A DNA stretch of 49,925 nucleotides from a virus. The stretch covers positions 1-49,925 of the IMG/VR virus record IMGVR_UViG_3300021962_000164. One strand, written 5' to 3'. The position numbers and the translations under genes are program-made. Below the pieces are notes generated by a model. It saw only the letters and a program-made list of their open reading frames with translations, was not told where the DNA came from and did no database searches. Below are positions 1-9,600 of this stretch, piece after piece (the first letter of the stretch is position 1; every line of letters starts with the position of its first letter).

Positions 1-138
1 ATTCTTTATGTTATCCCCAAGTTCTTTAACAAATGACACATAATCTTTTTTAAGAATTGATTTCAATTCGTCTTGTGCCTCATCTTCATGGAGTTTTACT
101 TTAACTTCATTTACTAAATTCTTTAATGAATTTTTCAT
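1..138 (-). CDS. Hypothetical protein, N-terminal part (runs off left edge)
   Basis: The first 46 codons are present and open to the window edge; the 3' end is missing. The ATG at 138-136 follows a purine-rich GAGAGAA stretch and lies just after the stop of the hydrolase gene. The visible peptide starts MKNSLKNLVNEVKVKLHEDE and is predicted to be helical and charged. Its beginning resembles other short amphipathic N termini in this window (for example those of the hydrolase and the small protein at 1394-1708). No domain can be recognised from this fragment. The start is well placed, but the function is unknown. Confidence 0.6.
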   Translation of the reverse strand, partial: MKNSLKNLVNEVKVKLHEDEAQDELKSILKKDYVSFVKELGDNIKN

Positions 139-149
139 CCGTATTCTCT

Positions 150-794
150 CTAAATTGTATTAACAAATTCTTCTTGTGTTTGTAGTTCTTCTGCCGATGC
201 TTGACCGGTTTTTCCCCAATCTGGAAGAACTGCCATAATATGAAATGCCTTAGCACTCATAACATCTTTCATCCATTTTCCTGATGTTGGGTTGTCTTTG
301 TTTTTCAATATGTTTACATGATTTGCACCTGGAAAAACATACAGAGGCATACCACTTGCTTTTGCTAACATTACCGAATGTTTCAATGGAACGATGTTAT
401 CACTACCACCGTGAATAATTGCACCGTTACCACTAATTTCAGAACCAGTTAATGTTACAGTTGGCCATTGTCTATTCCATGCTGGAGCAACAAGGTAAAC
501 TGTATCTGGCTTCTTAGCACCCATTGATAGAGCTTGTAAAAGTATTGCTCCTCCACGCGAATATGCAATCAATGTTTTGGGACTTTCTTCATTCAAATAT
601 AAAATTGCCTTTTCAATATCTTCGGTTGTTATACTTGTTGAGTCAGAAAACGCAGGACATCCAGTATCTTGTTCCGGGCTTGTCCATTCTACATTACAAG
701 CATCAACTCGCATATCTTTTGGTTTCATACCAAAACCGTGAAATGCTCCCTTATCTATTCCAACTTCTTTTAATAAATCAACCAACTTAATCAT
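150..794 (-). CDS. Alpha/beta-hydrolase-fold protein
   Basis: This 214-residue protein has the layout of a small alpha/beta hydrolase. The nucleophile elbow is AYSRGG (Ser79), the acid is likely Asp132 in HGGSDNIVPL, and the base is His159 in PGANHVNIL. This Ser-Asp-His order and spacing is typical of esterase, lipase or peptidase members, but nothing fixes the substrate. No signal peptide is visible. The N terminus MIKLVDLLKEVG is a short amphipathic helix with an L-x-E site, resembling T4 capsid-targeting peptides, so it may be packaged in the head (inference). The first Gly of the usual GxSxG is Ala. It sits at the end of a run of small unknown genes behind the baseplate module. The fold is fairly sure; the role is not. 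Confidence 0.7.
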   Translation of the reverse strand: MIKLVDLLKEVGIDKGAFHGFGMKPKDMRVDACNVEWTSPEQDTGCPAFSDSTSITTEDIEKAILYLNEESPKTLIAYSRGGAILLQALSMGAKKPDTVYLVAPAWNRQWPTVTLTGSEISGNGAIIHGGSDNIVPLKHSVMLAKASGMPLYVFPGANHVNILKNKDNPTSGKWMKDVMSAKAFHIMAVLPDWGKTGQASAEELQTQEEFVNTI

Positions 795-796
795 TT

Positions 797-1384
797 TTAT
801 CTTCTGTTGTTTGATATTAAATGTGTCCTAACTATTTCTTTTATCTTTTTACGAAGTTTATTTTTCAATCTTTCATTAACAACAACTTCGTTTTTTTCTT
901 CTTTGCTAGCCATATTTTCTATTTGAGTATCTATTTTTTTTGACAAATTTTCAGCAACGGAATTTAATCTAGATAAAACAATTTCCAATACTTCAAAGTC
1001 TTCATCGGTCAATCTTTTTTTGATAAATAATCCAATTTTTTCTATTACCTTTCTTATATCAGCTTCATGTGCTTCCTTCTCCTCAGCAGTGTAAGCATTT
1101 GATTTCAGTGTATCAAGTGATTTATACAATACTTTTAATGTTGGGTTTCCAGAAAATCTTGATGATATTGATTGTAATTTTTCAGAAGTTTGTTTGTATT
1201 CATCTGAATCGGCAAATTTATTGAACCAAGAACGAATTGTATTTGCATTTTCATTTGGAAAGATAAATTGTAATAAATTTTTATTACGTTCTATCACGTT
1301 AGAAACATCAACAAGAACAATGTAGCTCATTGGACTTATTGCCGATACAGTTATTGATTCCTTTATTAATTTCTTTGATTTCAT
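797..1384 (-). CDS. Hypothetical helical protein
   Basis: I do not recognise this 195-residue protein. It is Lys/Glu-rich and probably almost all helical, with a short hydrophobic stretch near residues 18-28 (SPMSYIVLVDV) that is too polar for a clear membrane span. The N terminus MKSKKLIKESI has an I-K-E site within ten residues, as in several neighbours. The C-terminal half from about residue 110 looks like a coiled coil and the tail is very basic. The start has an AGGT ribosome-binding site and lies 9 bases after the preceding gene's stop, so the two are probably co-transcribed. Confidence 0.65.
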   Translation of the reverse strand: MKSKKLIKESITVSAISPMSYIVLVDVSNVIERNKNLLQFIFPNENANTIRSWFNKFADSDEYKQTSEKLQSISSRFSGNPTLKVLYKSLDTLKSNAYTAEEKEAHEADIRKVIEKIGLFIKKRLTDEDFEVLEIVLSRLNSVAENLSKKIDTQIENMASKEEKNEVVVNERLKNKLRKKIKEIVRTHLISNNRR

Positions 1385-1393
1385 TTTATTTAC

Positions 1394-1708
1394 CTACGGC
1401 ATTAATGTTATATTCAATGTATTCTGTATAAGATATAAACTAACACTTGTCTTTTTATTAAAAAAATGTAACTTTCCAGATATTGGTTTTTTATATTGAA
1501 AACCTATTTTTTTCAACCCATCAACGATTTCATGTTCTTTATACATACTAGCATCAATAACATTATCCGGAAGTATGTTTATCTTTTCCAATATTTTTTT
1601 TAATTCTTCATAAATAGTATCAAACCCACTTCCTTCGGAAATAGATTTCATACTCAATTCATTCATAACTCTATTTGTTATTTCATCTAGTATTGTTTTT
1701 AATTTCAT
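1394..1708 (-). CDS. Hypothetical small protein
   Basis: This 104-residue protein has no recognisable family. Residues 1-60 are predicted helical; the C-terminal 40 residues look like a small beta-rich unit (SGKLHFFNKKTSVSLYLIQN). The N terminus MKLKTILDEITNRV again has an L-D-E site in an amphipathic helix. An ATATTTAT element 37 bases upstream of the start suggests it opens a short transcript that also covers the two following genes. No strong Shine-Dalgarno sequence is visible. Confidence 0.6.
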   Translation of the reverse strand: MKLKTILDEITNRVMNELSMKSISEGSGFDTIYEELKKILEKINILPDNVIDASMYKEHEIVDGLKKIGFQYKKPISGKLHFFNKKTSVSLYLIQNTLNITLMP

Positions 1709-1745
1709 GGAATTAACTTAAATAGTTATACATAAAAATACTCAT

Positions 1746-1753
1746 ATAAATAT
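1746..1753 (-). promoter_or_regulatory. ATATTTAT element
   Basis: The coding strand reads GTGATATTTATATGAGTA, 37 bases before the start at 1708. The flank GATATTTATATGAGTA is nearly the same as in two other copies. Confidence 0.5.
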
Positions 1754-2142
1754 CACCAGCTATACACTTTTACCAAAAATATTTTAACTACTCGAAATCC
1801 ATCTTTGTTTTTGAGAAGTGCACAATTACGGTATCTTTCCCATTCTATCGGATATGTTTTATCTAATACGCCATTGTTTAAGTTCATTATGAGTTCGTTA
1901 AGAGCATTTATGGTGTATATTGTATTTGTTTCACGTTTTTGGTGAACCATTATTGAATTTGGGAGGAATTTTTTGTAACTATCCATTATTACATTATAGG
2001 ACAATAATGAATCTTCTTTGGTTTCCAAAGACTTAAATAAAAATACTTTATTATTTAAAATGGAAAAATTTTCTTTTATGGTATCTATCGTCTCAGCTAC
2101 GCTGTGTTTTCTCGTAAATGTACATACTAATTGTGTCTTCAA
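1753..2142 (-). CDS. Hypothetical phage protein
   Basis: This is a 129-residue protein of unknown function. The middle part (MVHQKRETNTIYTINALNEL) followed by a Trp/Arg-rich stretch (IEWERYRNC) has the feel of a compact folded domain, and I believe similar short proteins occur in other large T4-like phages, but I cannot name a family. It has no membrane segment or signal. An ATATTTAT element lies 35 bases before the ATG, within the short gap after the polymerase-like gene. Confidence 0.6.
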   Translation of the reverse strand: MKTQLVCTFTRKHSVAETIDTIKENFSILNNKVFLFKSLETKEDSLLSYNVIMDSYKKFLPNSIMVHQKRETNTIYTINALNELIMNLNNGVLDKTYPIEWERYRNCALLKNKDGFRVVKIFLVKVYSW

Positions 2143-2177
2143 TATTTCTCTCTCATTTTTTCAAATATCTACTCAAT

Positions 2178-2185
2178 ATAAATAT
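2178..2185 (-). promoter_or_regulatory. ATATTTAT element
   Basis: The coding strand reads GATATTTATATTGAGTA, 35 bases before the start at 2142, in the gap behind the polymerase-like gene. Confidence 0.5.
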
Positions 2186-2189
2186 CATC

Positions 2190-3401
2190 TTAAATTTGCA
2201 GAATACTACCAAAAGTGTCACCCGTATAAATTTTTACTGACATATTATCAGTTTCAAATGCAGACTGTAATACATCTATCAAATCCGTTTCATCTGGATG
2301 AATATCAAAAATGAAAGCATCATAAAGATACATCATAAACACCGACTTCTTATTCTGCAAATGTGGTAATATACTCTTTATCTTACGAACATTATATTCG
2401 GTTTCCAATGATTGAAGAATATAATTGAATACTTTATTTGGTGTAGCGTCTTGAATATCTCTAAATAGTTTTTCATAAAACCAAGATTTAACCACACTAT
2501 CCGTCTGATACCTCTCATATAATTCATCTATGAGTGCTTGAACGGAACGGAAAAATGTATGGTTCATAAACTCTGGAGTTATCATCCCATATATGTTCTG
2601 AAATACTTTACCTTTGAATTGGTCATAGTCCATATCTATTCCCAAATCATTTTGTATTTGTTCGTATGGGTGATATTCAAATTTATAGTCTAATATCTTT
2701 GCCAATAATTTTATATGGAAAGCATCGTAGTCAAACTGAACAATCTTTCCTCCATCAAACCGTGAACGAATTTTATCTCTACTACCATCTTTCTTATTAA
2801 TTGCAGAGAAGTTAAATCCGCTCCAAGCATTACTTGGTCTGCCTGTTGCCGTATACCACATATAATTTTGTTTCTTCCATTCCTCACCAACAAGAATATC
2901 GTTTTTTTCAATCTCATGGAATATGTTTATGAAATCATTGCAATAATCTATACAACTTTGAGTAATTGGATTATCCTCATAAATCTTCATAACATATCTT
3001 GCAATTCTTCTTGCCCATTCCAATTGTTTTGAAAGTGGTATTACTTGACCTAAATCTTCTATCTTGTAAAATTTATTTGCAAGTATTTCCATTCCTTTCG
3101 GATAAAATTCTTTTGGATTGATATGGTCTGATGTATGGTAATGTAGGTATGAATTTATATCAATACCATCGGTCATACCGTTATACACCAATACCTTTTT
3201 ATTGAACACAAGGGTTTTGGGATGTAAACGAATATCGTGTAAACCAATATCACTATGGATTTCATCTGGATGTGTAAAGTTAATATATTGTTCTTCACCA
3301 TCCGTAAAAAGAAAATACATACCGATAACGCCAACTGCAGATTGGTGTTTGTTTGGATTAGTTGTAATTGGAATGCAAACCGAAGGTTTTTCTTGAAACA
3401 T
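2190..3401 (-). CDS. Divergent family-A DNA-polymerase-like protein
   Basis: The 403-residue product carries, in order, diverged versions of the family-A polymerase motifs. TGRPSN at 186-191 and NFSAINK match the TGR...PNLQ region. VQFDYDAFHIKLLAKI (Asp224) matches motif A (DYSQIELR). KGKVFQNIYGM (Lys263 or Lys265, Tyr271-Gly272) matches the O-helix motif B. NYILQSLETE resembles the N-x-P-I-Q-G segment, and YLYDAFIFDIHPDE (Asp361) matches motif C, with HDE changed to YDA. Both metal-binding Asp positions appear kept, while the motif B Arg and motif C His/Glu are not. The N-terminal 110 residues could be a reduced exonuclease-like part, but I see no exonuclease motifs. It lies among baseplate genes, 3 bases after one of them. 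Activity is uncertain; the homology looks real. Confidence 0.72.
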   Translation of the reverse strand: MFQEKPSVCIPITTNPNKHQSAVGVIGMYFLFTDGEEQYINFTHPDEIHSDIGLHDIRLHPKTLVFNKKVLVYNGMTDGIDINSYLHYHTSDHINPKEFYPKGMEILANKFYKIEDLGQVIPLSKQLEWARRIARYVMKIYEDNPITQSCIDYCNDFINIFHEIEKNDILVGEEWKKQNYMWYTATGRPSNAWSGFNFSAINKKDGSRDKIRSRFDGGKIVQFDYDAFHIKLLAKILDYKFEYHPYEQIQNDLGIDMDYDQFKGKVFQNIYGMITPEFMNHTFFRSVQALIDELYERYQTDSVVKSWFYEKLFRDIQDATPNKVFNYILQSLETEYNVRKIKSILPHLQNKKSVFMMYLYDAFIFDIHPDETDLIDVLQSAFETDNMSVKIYTGDTFGSILQI

Positions 3402-3404
3402 AAG

Positions 3405-4079
3405 TTAGACTAATTTTAAAGTAGTATCATAAATTGTAAATTGTCTTGGATTGTTTACTATACTACCAAATATACTAACTTTTTTTGTAATTCGCAAAAT
3501 AATTCTATTATTTGTATCAACAACGCCTGGATTTACTAAATAACCATTACTATCCAATTGATCATACTCTGGACCGTTTATTTTCCAAGGAACATCTATC
3601 ATTTCATATAAATATCGGTTTATACCAGTGTGGTCTCTATAATAGTCTATGGTTTGATTTGGTGATATTTCAACAAAAAATATATTTGGTTCGTTTCTCT
3701 TGTATACAAAGTGTCTTGTCATTTTTCCTTCATTTAATTCGTCTTCTGTTGGTATTCTTACAATAGGAATTGGTTTTGTATACAAATCAAATTTAGCAAG
3801 AGGATTCAGTTTTGGTTTTCTTGTGCCATCTGGATTTTTTGCATAGTTTTTTTGTTGAACATATTTAAAATACGATGGTCCACGATCTTTATATTTAACA
3901 AGTCTTACTGATTTTCTTGGATCCCATTCCGTTTCCGAATATGTTTCTCCCGTAACATATTGGTGGTATGGTCCGATATATTCTTTCCAGTTTTCAAGTA
4001 TCATCCATTCTTTTCCGTTTGTAAAAAGATTAGTTTTAACTTGACTTGGGTGATAATATGTTCTTGATCTAAATGCCAT
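3405..4079 (-). CDS. Baseplate-region structural protein, unknown
   Basis: This 224-residue, Tyr/Pro-rich protein has no family I can name. Its start (MAFRSRTYYHPSQVKTNLFT) and the aromatic-rich body suggest a compact beta-rich virion protein. It starts 2 bases after the stop of the hub protein and is followed by the polymerase-like gene after 3 bases, so it belongs to the baseplate operon and is probably a wedge, hub or tail-associated component. There are no membrane segments or coiled coils. Confidence 0.65.
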   Translation of the reverse strand: MAFRSRTYYHPSQVKTNLFTNGKEWMILENWKEYIGPYHQYVTGETYSETEWDPRKSVRLVKYKDRGPSYFKYVQQKNYAKNPDGTRKPKLNPLAKFDLYTKPIPIVRIPTEDELNEGKMTRHFVYKRNEPNIFFVEISPNQTIDYYRDHTGINRYLYEMIDVPWKINGPEYDQLDSNGYLVNPGVVDTNNRIILRITKKVSIFGSIVNNPRQFTIYDTTLKLV

Positions 4080-4081
4080 TA

Positions 4082-6232
4082 TTATCCACCCATATTAACT
4101 CTTGCTTTTGTATTCAGTGTTGTTGTCCAACCACCTGCATCAATTTTATGACTAACTTTTGTTATAGTAAAACTTACATTCCAAGGAGCTTGATTATATC
4201 TTGCTGGTATCGCCATGCATTCGATAGCATCACCAAACTTAAAACCCATTACACCGTCTATTGTTAGTGTTAAATCTATCGGATAAACCGCTTTATTCAT
4301 CCAATGACCATGACCATTTGCACCACTCATTCCAGTTGATGTTTCTAAACTTTTTTTCCATTTTGTTATCAAACCACGAACTTGCTCACCCCAAGCATTA
4401 TTAAATCCATCCGTTAAAGCGGCAGCATATTTAGCGGTTAGTTCAGTTGCAGCATCTCTTGCATTAACACCCATTGCAGGATCGGGTGTACTTGCTGGGG
4501 TGCCTCCTGATGTTGGTGCGGCTTTAACATCAGAATTTGTTGGTTGAGTGCTTCCTCTATCTTCTCCTCTAGCGGCGGTGTAAGCGGCAGCTGCTGATGC
4601 GGCTGGCGGTTTGCATGTTATAGATGCGGTTCTAACAATAGCACGGTAAATGTCAACTCCAAATTGAAAAGGTCTAACTGTATCAATAATTTCTCTTGCT
4701 AAATTTGTATCTTCTATACTCAATATTGCCTGAGTAGGCGGTGCTGATGCTCCAGTTGCTCCGCCACCAGGAGGAGACATATTTTCGGTTTCATACAATG
4801 TTGGTGTTATTTGATATATGTCACCTGATGCATAATTTATTCTCTTTGATATTGTTTCAAAGAAACTTGTTAAATTTTTATGACTTATATTTGCCGCATT
4901 TTCTGCAACAAATTCTTTATACGTTTTTTTAATAAAATCTGTACCAATTAGTATATTACCTATTGCTATATTATTACCATTTATGACTCCGGGAGGAGAT
5001 ATTTGGTATGCATCTGATCTTAAATAATTTTGTGGAGCGGCAAAAGCAGTTGATCCACCATATTCACCCATTACATCATCTGGAAAAAAAACATCCACAG
5101 GAAATGCAGATTTTATTAATTGATACCATGCTGTAAAATTCCCTTCGACTTGTATTCTAAACAACCTACCCATTGTTGTTGCTGGACCTGCCGCTGCCAG
5201 AGCAGATCCTGCTTCTAATTGATTTATTGCCTTATTGATAAAACCAACCAGTTCATAGTATTTAATATAGTAAAAGGGTTTTTGTATAGGTGGTGGTGGT
5301 GGTGCCGTTGCTATTTGAGCTGCACCTTGGTTGGCAACGGCTGGATCAGTATTTCCTGTTGACTCGGGTTCAACCGGTTGAAATGGTAGACCAAGAGGTT
5401 GATAACCGACCATTCGCATATTAGTTGCCCCCGCAACAATATATCCAGGACTCGTCATTGGTGCTAATGTATATGATGCGGCAAAAGGTCCGCCCGCAGC
5501 CATATCCCTATCTATAACTGCAGCAATATTTGGTCCAGGTAAAGGATTTGCTCCGATAGTTACAGGTGCTGCACCAGGATCGGTTCCAGTATTGACATCA
5601 CCGGACATACCAGTTGATACAGTAGCTGCAGAAACAATAGAACAATCTGCCGTTATAGATAAATCGGGATTTACACTCCAATTAAAATTGTATATTATAC
5701 CGGTAAATCTTCCAGAACATGGACCTGGATTTGCAGCAGCTGTACTCCAACCCCAAGAAACATTTACTTCTGCTCCTGGAGTAAAAAATGCATCTTCTAT
5801 GTTACCAAGTTGAAAACCACTCGTTGTTATACTAGGGTATATGGTAAAAGTAAATTTACCTTTTAGCAAAGATCCCATTGTACCTTCATTACTTATATCC
5901 AAACCTTGCAATAATGGCATATTTGGAACATTTCTTGCAGCACTATACATTGTAAGGTTTCCATCACGATTACTCATAACAGGAGATCTTGCGGATCCTA
6001 AAACAATACCAGTTCTAGTTGACACTATTCTAGCCCAAGATTTTTTTCCATATGCCCAAGTTAAATTTCTAGCCGCATCACCACCTCCAGTACCGGGAGT
6101 TGCTGCCCTAGCACCCCTAACTCTTTGTCCGTGAATTGCTCCTCTTGCATTTAATTCACCGGTTGTGAGTGGATCAGGTGTTCTATAAAATGGGCTTTGA
6201 TATGGTGCCGGTGCTACGCTTGGCCTTGGCAT
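4082..6232 (-). CDS. Baseplate hub protein (gp27 / late-control-D-like)
   Basis: This 716-residue protein looks like a contractile-tail hub. The C-terminal 75 residues contain LTLTIDGVMGFKFGDAIEC followed by WNVSFTITKVSHKI and GGWTTTLNTKARV, the ending seen in many myovirus hub proteins of the gp27/gpD type. The N-terminal 200 residues contain beta-rich segments (KFTFTIYPSITTSGF, EVNVSWGWS) typical of the tube-like hub domains. It is longer than T4 gp27 because of Ala/Pro/Gly-rich linkers near residues 215-320 and 545-600. It is transcribed directly after the LysM/gp53-like gene and before an unknown baseplate-region gene. The hub would join the tail tube to the spike and cell-puncturing device. 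Confidence 0.75.
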   Translation of the reverse strand: MPRPSVAPAPYQSPFYRTPDPLTTGELNARGAIHGQRVRGARAATPGTGGGDAARNLTWAYGKKSWARIVSTRTGIVLGSARSPVMSNRDGNLTMYSAARNVPNMPLLQGLDISNEGTMGSLLKGKFTFTIYPSITTSGFQLGNIEDAFFTPGAEVNVSWGWSTAAANPGPCSGRFTGIIYNFNWSVNPDLSITADCSIVSAATVSTGMSGDVNTGTDPGAAPVTIGANPLPGPNIAAVIDRDMAAGGPFAASYTLAPMTSPGYIVAGATNMRMVGYQPLGLPFQPVEPESTGNTDPAVANQGAAQIATAPPPPPIQKPFYYIKYYELVGFINKAINQLEAGSALAAAGPATTMGRLFRIQVEGNFTAWYQLIKSAFPVDVFFPDDVMGEYGGSTAFAAPQNYLRSDAYQISPPGVINGNNIAIGNILIGTDFIKKTYKEFVAENAANISHKNLTSFFETISKRINYASGDIYQITPTLYETENMSPPGGGATGASAPPTQAILSIEDTNLAREIIDTVRPFQFGVDIYRAIVRTASITCKPPAASAAAAYTAARGEDRGSTQPTNSDVKAAPTSGGTPASTPDPAMGVNARDAATELTAKYAAALTDGFNNAWGEQVRGLITKWKKSLETSTGMSGANGHGHWMNKAVYPIDLTLTIDGVMGFKFGDAIECMAIPARYNQAPWNVSFTITKVSHKIDAGGWTTTLNTKARVNMGG

Positions 6233-6234
6233 AT

Positions 6235-6570
6235 TTATCTCTCATCATTGAATATACGAATAAGTGCTCCGATACCTGAGTATTCAGCATATCTTGGTAT
6301 TCTTACTATCATACCGGCAGGTACGTTTAATGTGCCTCTACCCAAATTATTTGAAATAGCTATAACGTGCCAAAAAGTTTCATCACCATAAAACTCTTTT
6401 GCCAATAAATCAAGTCTATCGCCAGGTTGTGATATAATTATAGTATCGCTTGTAGTGTCTAAATTTGGATAAAATGTTGAAGACAATCTGCTAACTAAAT
6501 GAGTATCACCTTTTGAATCTACTTTTCTAGATCCAGTAACGATAGTACAAACACTATATCTATTTTGCAT
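6235..6570 (-). CDS. gp53: LysM-like baseplate wedge protein (gp53 / tail protein X type)
   Basis: This 111-residue protein has a LysM-like core at about residues 45-95: IISQPGDRLDLLAKEFYGD, then WHVIAISNNLG and VPAGMIVRIPRY. T4 gp53 and phage P2-type tail protein X carry such a fold and sit in the baseplate, here between two large baseplate genes. In T4, gp53 closes the wedge ring around the hub; the same role is inferred. The ATG lies 40 bases after an ATATTTAT element. Whether it is gp53 proper or a tail-X relative cannot be decided by eye. Confidence 0.75.
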   Translation of the reverse strand: MQNRYSVCTIVTGSRKVDSKGDTHLVSRLSSTFYPNLDTTSDTIIISQPGDRLDLLAKEFYGDETFWHVIAISNNLGRGTLNVPAGMIVRIPRYAEYSGIGALIRIFNDER

Positions 6571-6610
6571 TTAGTATTCCAATCGTATGTAGAACAATAA
6601 CCAATCAACT

Positions 6611-6618
6611 ATAAATAT
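6611..6618 (-). promoter_or_regulatory. ATATTTAT element
   Basis: The coding strand reads TTATATTTATAGTTGAT, 40 bases before the LysM baseplate gene. Confidence 0.5.
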
Positions 6619-6632
6619 AAAAAATATAAAAA

Positions 6633-9600
6633 TTATGGTGTTGGTGCACCCAGTAAAGCAGGACCTGGAATGTTTCCTTCTTCACCAGGAGCGATAGCAA
6701 GGTATTCAATAGCATCGGAATCACCAGCAGGAGTACCCGTTGCTGTTATACCTGGCGATGGTATATTATCAAATGGGTTAAACCAGTTGACTTTCGGTGT
6801 ACCAATCGGAATAAGACCGGTTTCAATTGTTCCAGCAGGTTCTCTATCATCATACAATGGATAAAATACACCATATCTCTCTGGACGATATACGCCAATT
6901 GGTACAAATCCAACAGAAACTTGTATTGTTTTTGGTAATTGTAATACTCCTGGTGCAGACTCATATACTATGGTTGGATCCGTAGCTGCATTATATCTAT
7001 CTCCTTCTAAATGTGCGGTTTCCCATGTACCATTTGTATTATCAAACGTATAGCTTAAATTACTTATGTATCCTGGCATTTTTCTAAATAAATTACCAAT
7101 GTTTAATCTACAAAGTGGTGCACGCATAAAACCTGCACTTGTATATTCAGGTGCAGTCCATCCTGCTAAATAGTTTAATTTACGCCATGATGCCTTCATT
7201 TCATCGCGCGATCCAATATGAACTGTAAAATTAAAGCTGACATCTCTTTCGTATCCATCATAAGTATAGAGTGGATCCCCTCTACCCATATATTTTACAG
7301 CAGACCATGATGGTTTATGATTATCTGTTATACTATCAAATATTGCACGAAATACTATTACTTCTGAAGGGCAATAGTCGTGACCATCCAACACTATACT
7401 TGAAAAATAAAATTCTATAAGGTCATCCACACCTGGATTATTTATGTTATTATATGCACCTTTTTCATAAATTAATTCATTATTTAAACGAACATTTGCA
7501 CGCTTGTAATCAATTATATTTATTCTGTCTCCTCTAAATTCAAATTGTGATATTCCGGGTCCCGCAACTGCTGCTCGTTTTGGTACTGCAACAGGATAGG
7601 TACGAAATGCCGCTGGACCTCTACCACCAGGACCTCCAGCTAATGTAGGTAAAAGACCCGCTGGTGCAGCACCCCTTGGTATACCTGGTATAGCAGTTTG
7701 TATTTTTTCATATTGTATAGTTGTTACTCTTGGATTTCCTCTATCTGATCCAGGATTACCATGAGTTCCTAAACCAAATTTTCTTTCCAAGTTATTTTGA
7801 GCATAATTCACTATCGCAGGATGTGTTGAAAACTTAAAAGACATAACACCCGGCCAAGCTGCAGTATTTCTTGGAGATGCAGTCCCAGCATTTGTTGCAT
7901 CATAATCGTCAATATCCCATCTAAAATCATTCCATTTTTCACTTCTAGATGGAGTCCAACTTGGATTAAAGTAATTTACTCCAGGATTTAGTTTAGTTGC
8001 AGGTACTGGTGGTCTGGATGAGGCAGGACTAGTTGATCCAAATTTATTTTTGCTGTACCATGGAGATGTTTTAAAATGTTTAACATTATCAGTAGAAATA
8101 CCATTTATATTTATATTAATAGTGTCCATTGTACTATTTGTTTTCGTCCTAAATCCATTTAATTCTTCAACAGTGGAATTTCTTAATCTATTTGGCGATG
8201 ATTCATATGGAAAATTAAATGTATCCATTGCATTTATTTTTCTCAAAGTTATCGGTTGTATGGTTACATTTTCGCCGATGAAAGGGTGCTTATCATCATC
8301 AGGTGCATATGCATTAGAAACCTGAAATATACCATCTAATCTATCTTTGTTTTTTGTTGCCAAACCAGTTGTTATTGCATATAAATCACCACCCAACTCA
8401 CTTTTAGGAACTTGATTTGTTTTTCCTAAATGTTCTTGAACTTTTAACAATCTGTCTTTATATGTTGCATAAAAATCTATTGCGAAGAATGTTTCTCGTT
8501 GTTTACCTTCAAAGATACCATCCCGTGTTAATGCAGGACCCGCTGTTGTATAAAAACCTAGTAATTTATGGCTAGATTTATGTATAGTTGTTCCACCGAT
8601 ACCAAGAAATGATGATGGACCTCCAAAATTGGATGATATTCTTATTATTTCCCCATCGCTTAATCTACGTATATGAGTTCCTATTAATGCATTACTACTT
8701 TTTACACGCTGGTCTGATGTAGGATCAGTTGGTTGAGGTACTGTTGTTGGATTGTTTGAGGTTTGATAAGTTGAAGATGCATTTGCTCTATTAGCAACTG
8801 GTCCAGGACCGTTTGTTGATAGACTTATATCACTAAAATCGAAACCACCACCTGCAACTTCTACCTCCATAGAATTATCAAATCCTTGTGTCTGAACATT
8901 TGGTGTTCTATACAAAATAGGTGAAAATGAAGTTGGTAATAATTCTTTCATAAGACCTATTAAACGATTATATCGTCTCTGACGCGTTATTGGGTTTCTT
9001 CTTGTTGGTTCTTCAAAATAATCCAATGCCTCTGCAGTTCCTTGTGAGAGCTGATTACCTGCATTTTGTCTTCCACTAATACTACCCTCTGTATCTATAT
9101 CATGATCAGCACGTATTGTGTTCCAATTTGATAGTTCTTCAGCCGGAATAAGCCAGTCGCCATTAGCTCTTCTATGAAAAGACCTTTTTAAATAGTTTAT
9201 ACCCGCTATATTTTGATCTATAAATCCGGTTTTATTTCTATAAGTTGTCTGTGCCTCATAGTGTTGGTTTAAGTCTCTTGGTACATTTTGTCTTACATTT
9301 GGATCACCTGTGATGTTTGAAATTGTTGGGCGATATGCAAGTGGATTGTTTGCCTGTGTTACACTTTGTGGTTCACCTACTCCTGCAGTAACGGAGTATT
9401 GTGTTGTAAACAACAATTCTCTATAATCGGGAGGTTGTTGCATTACACCATTGAAACCAAATCCAGTTGAACCCCAATGTCTTTGCCAATGTAAACCGAT
9501 TCCTTTTCCAACAGCACTTATTATTGTTGAGAATGGATTATACAACATTGTTGGTGCGGGCATGAATATATTTGGATCAGTGCTTCTTACCATATCCGGA

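Noticed and set aside
3608-3615. An ATATTTAT copy within the baseplate-region gene, and another in PhoH (27040-27047).
   Set aside because: They lie inside coding sequence without a start at suitable distance. Some chance copies are expected in AT-rich DNA.
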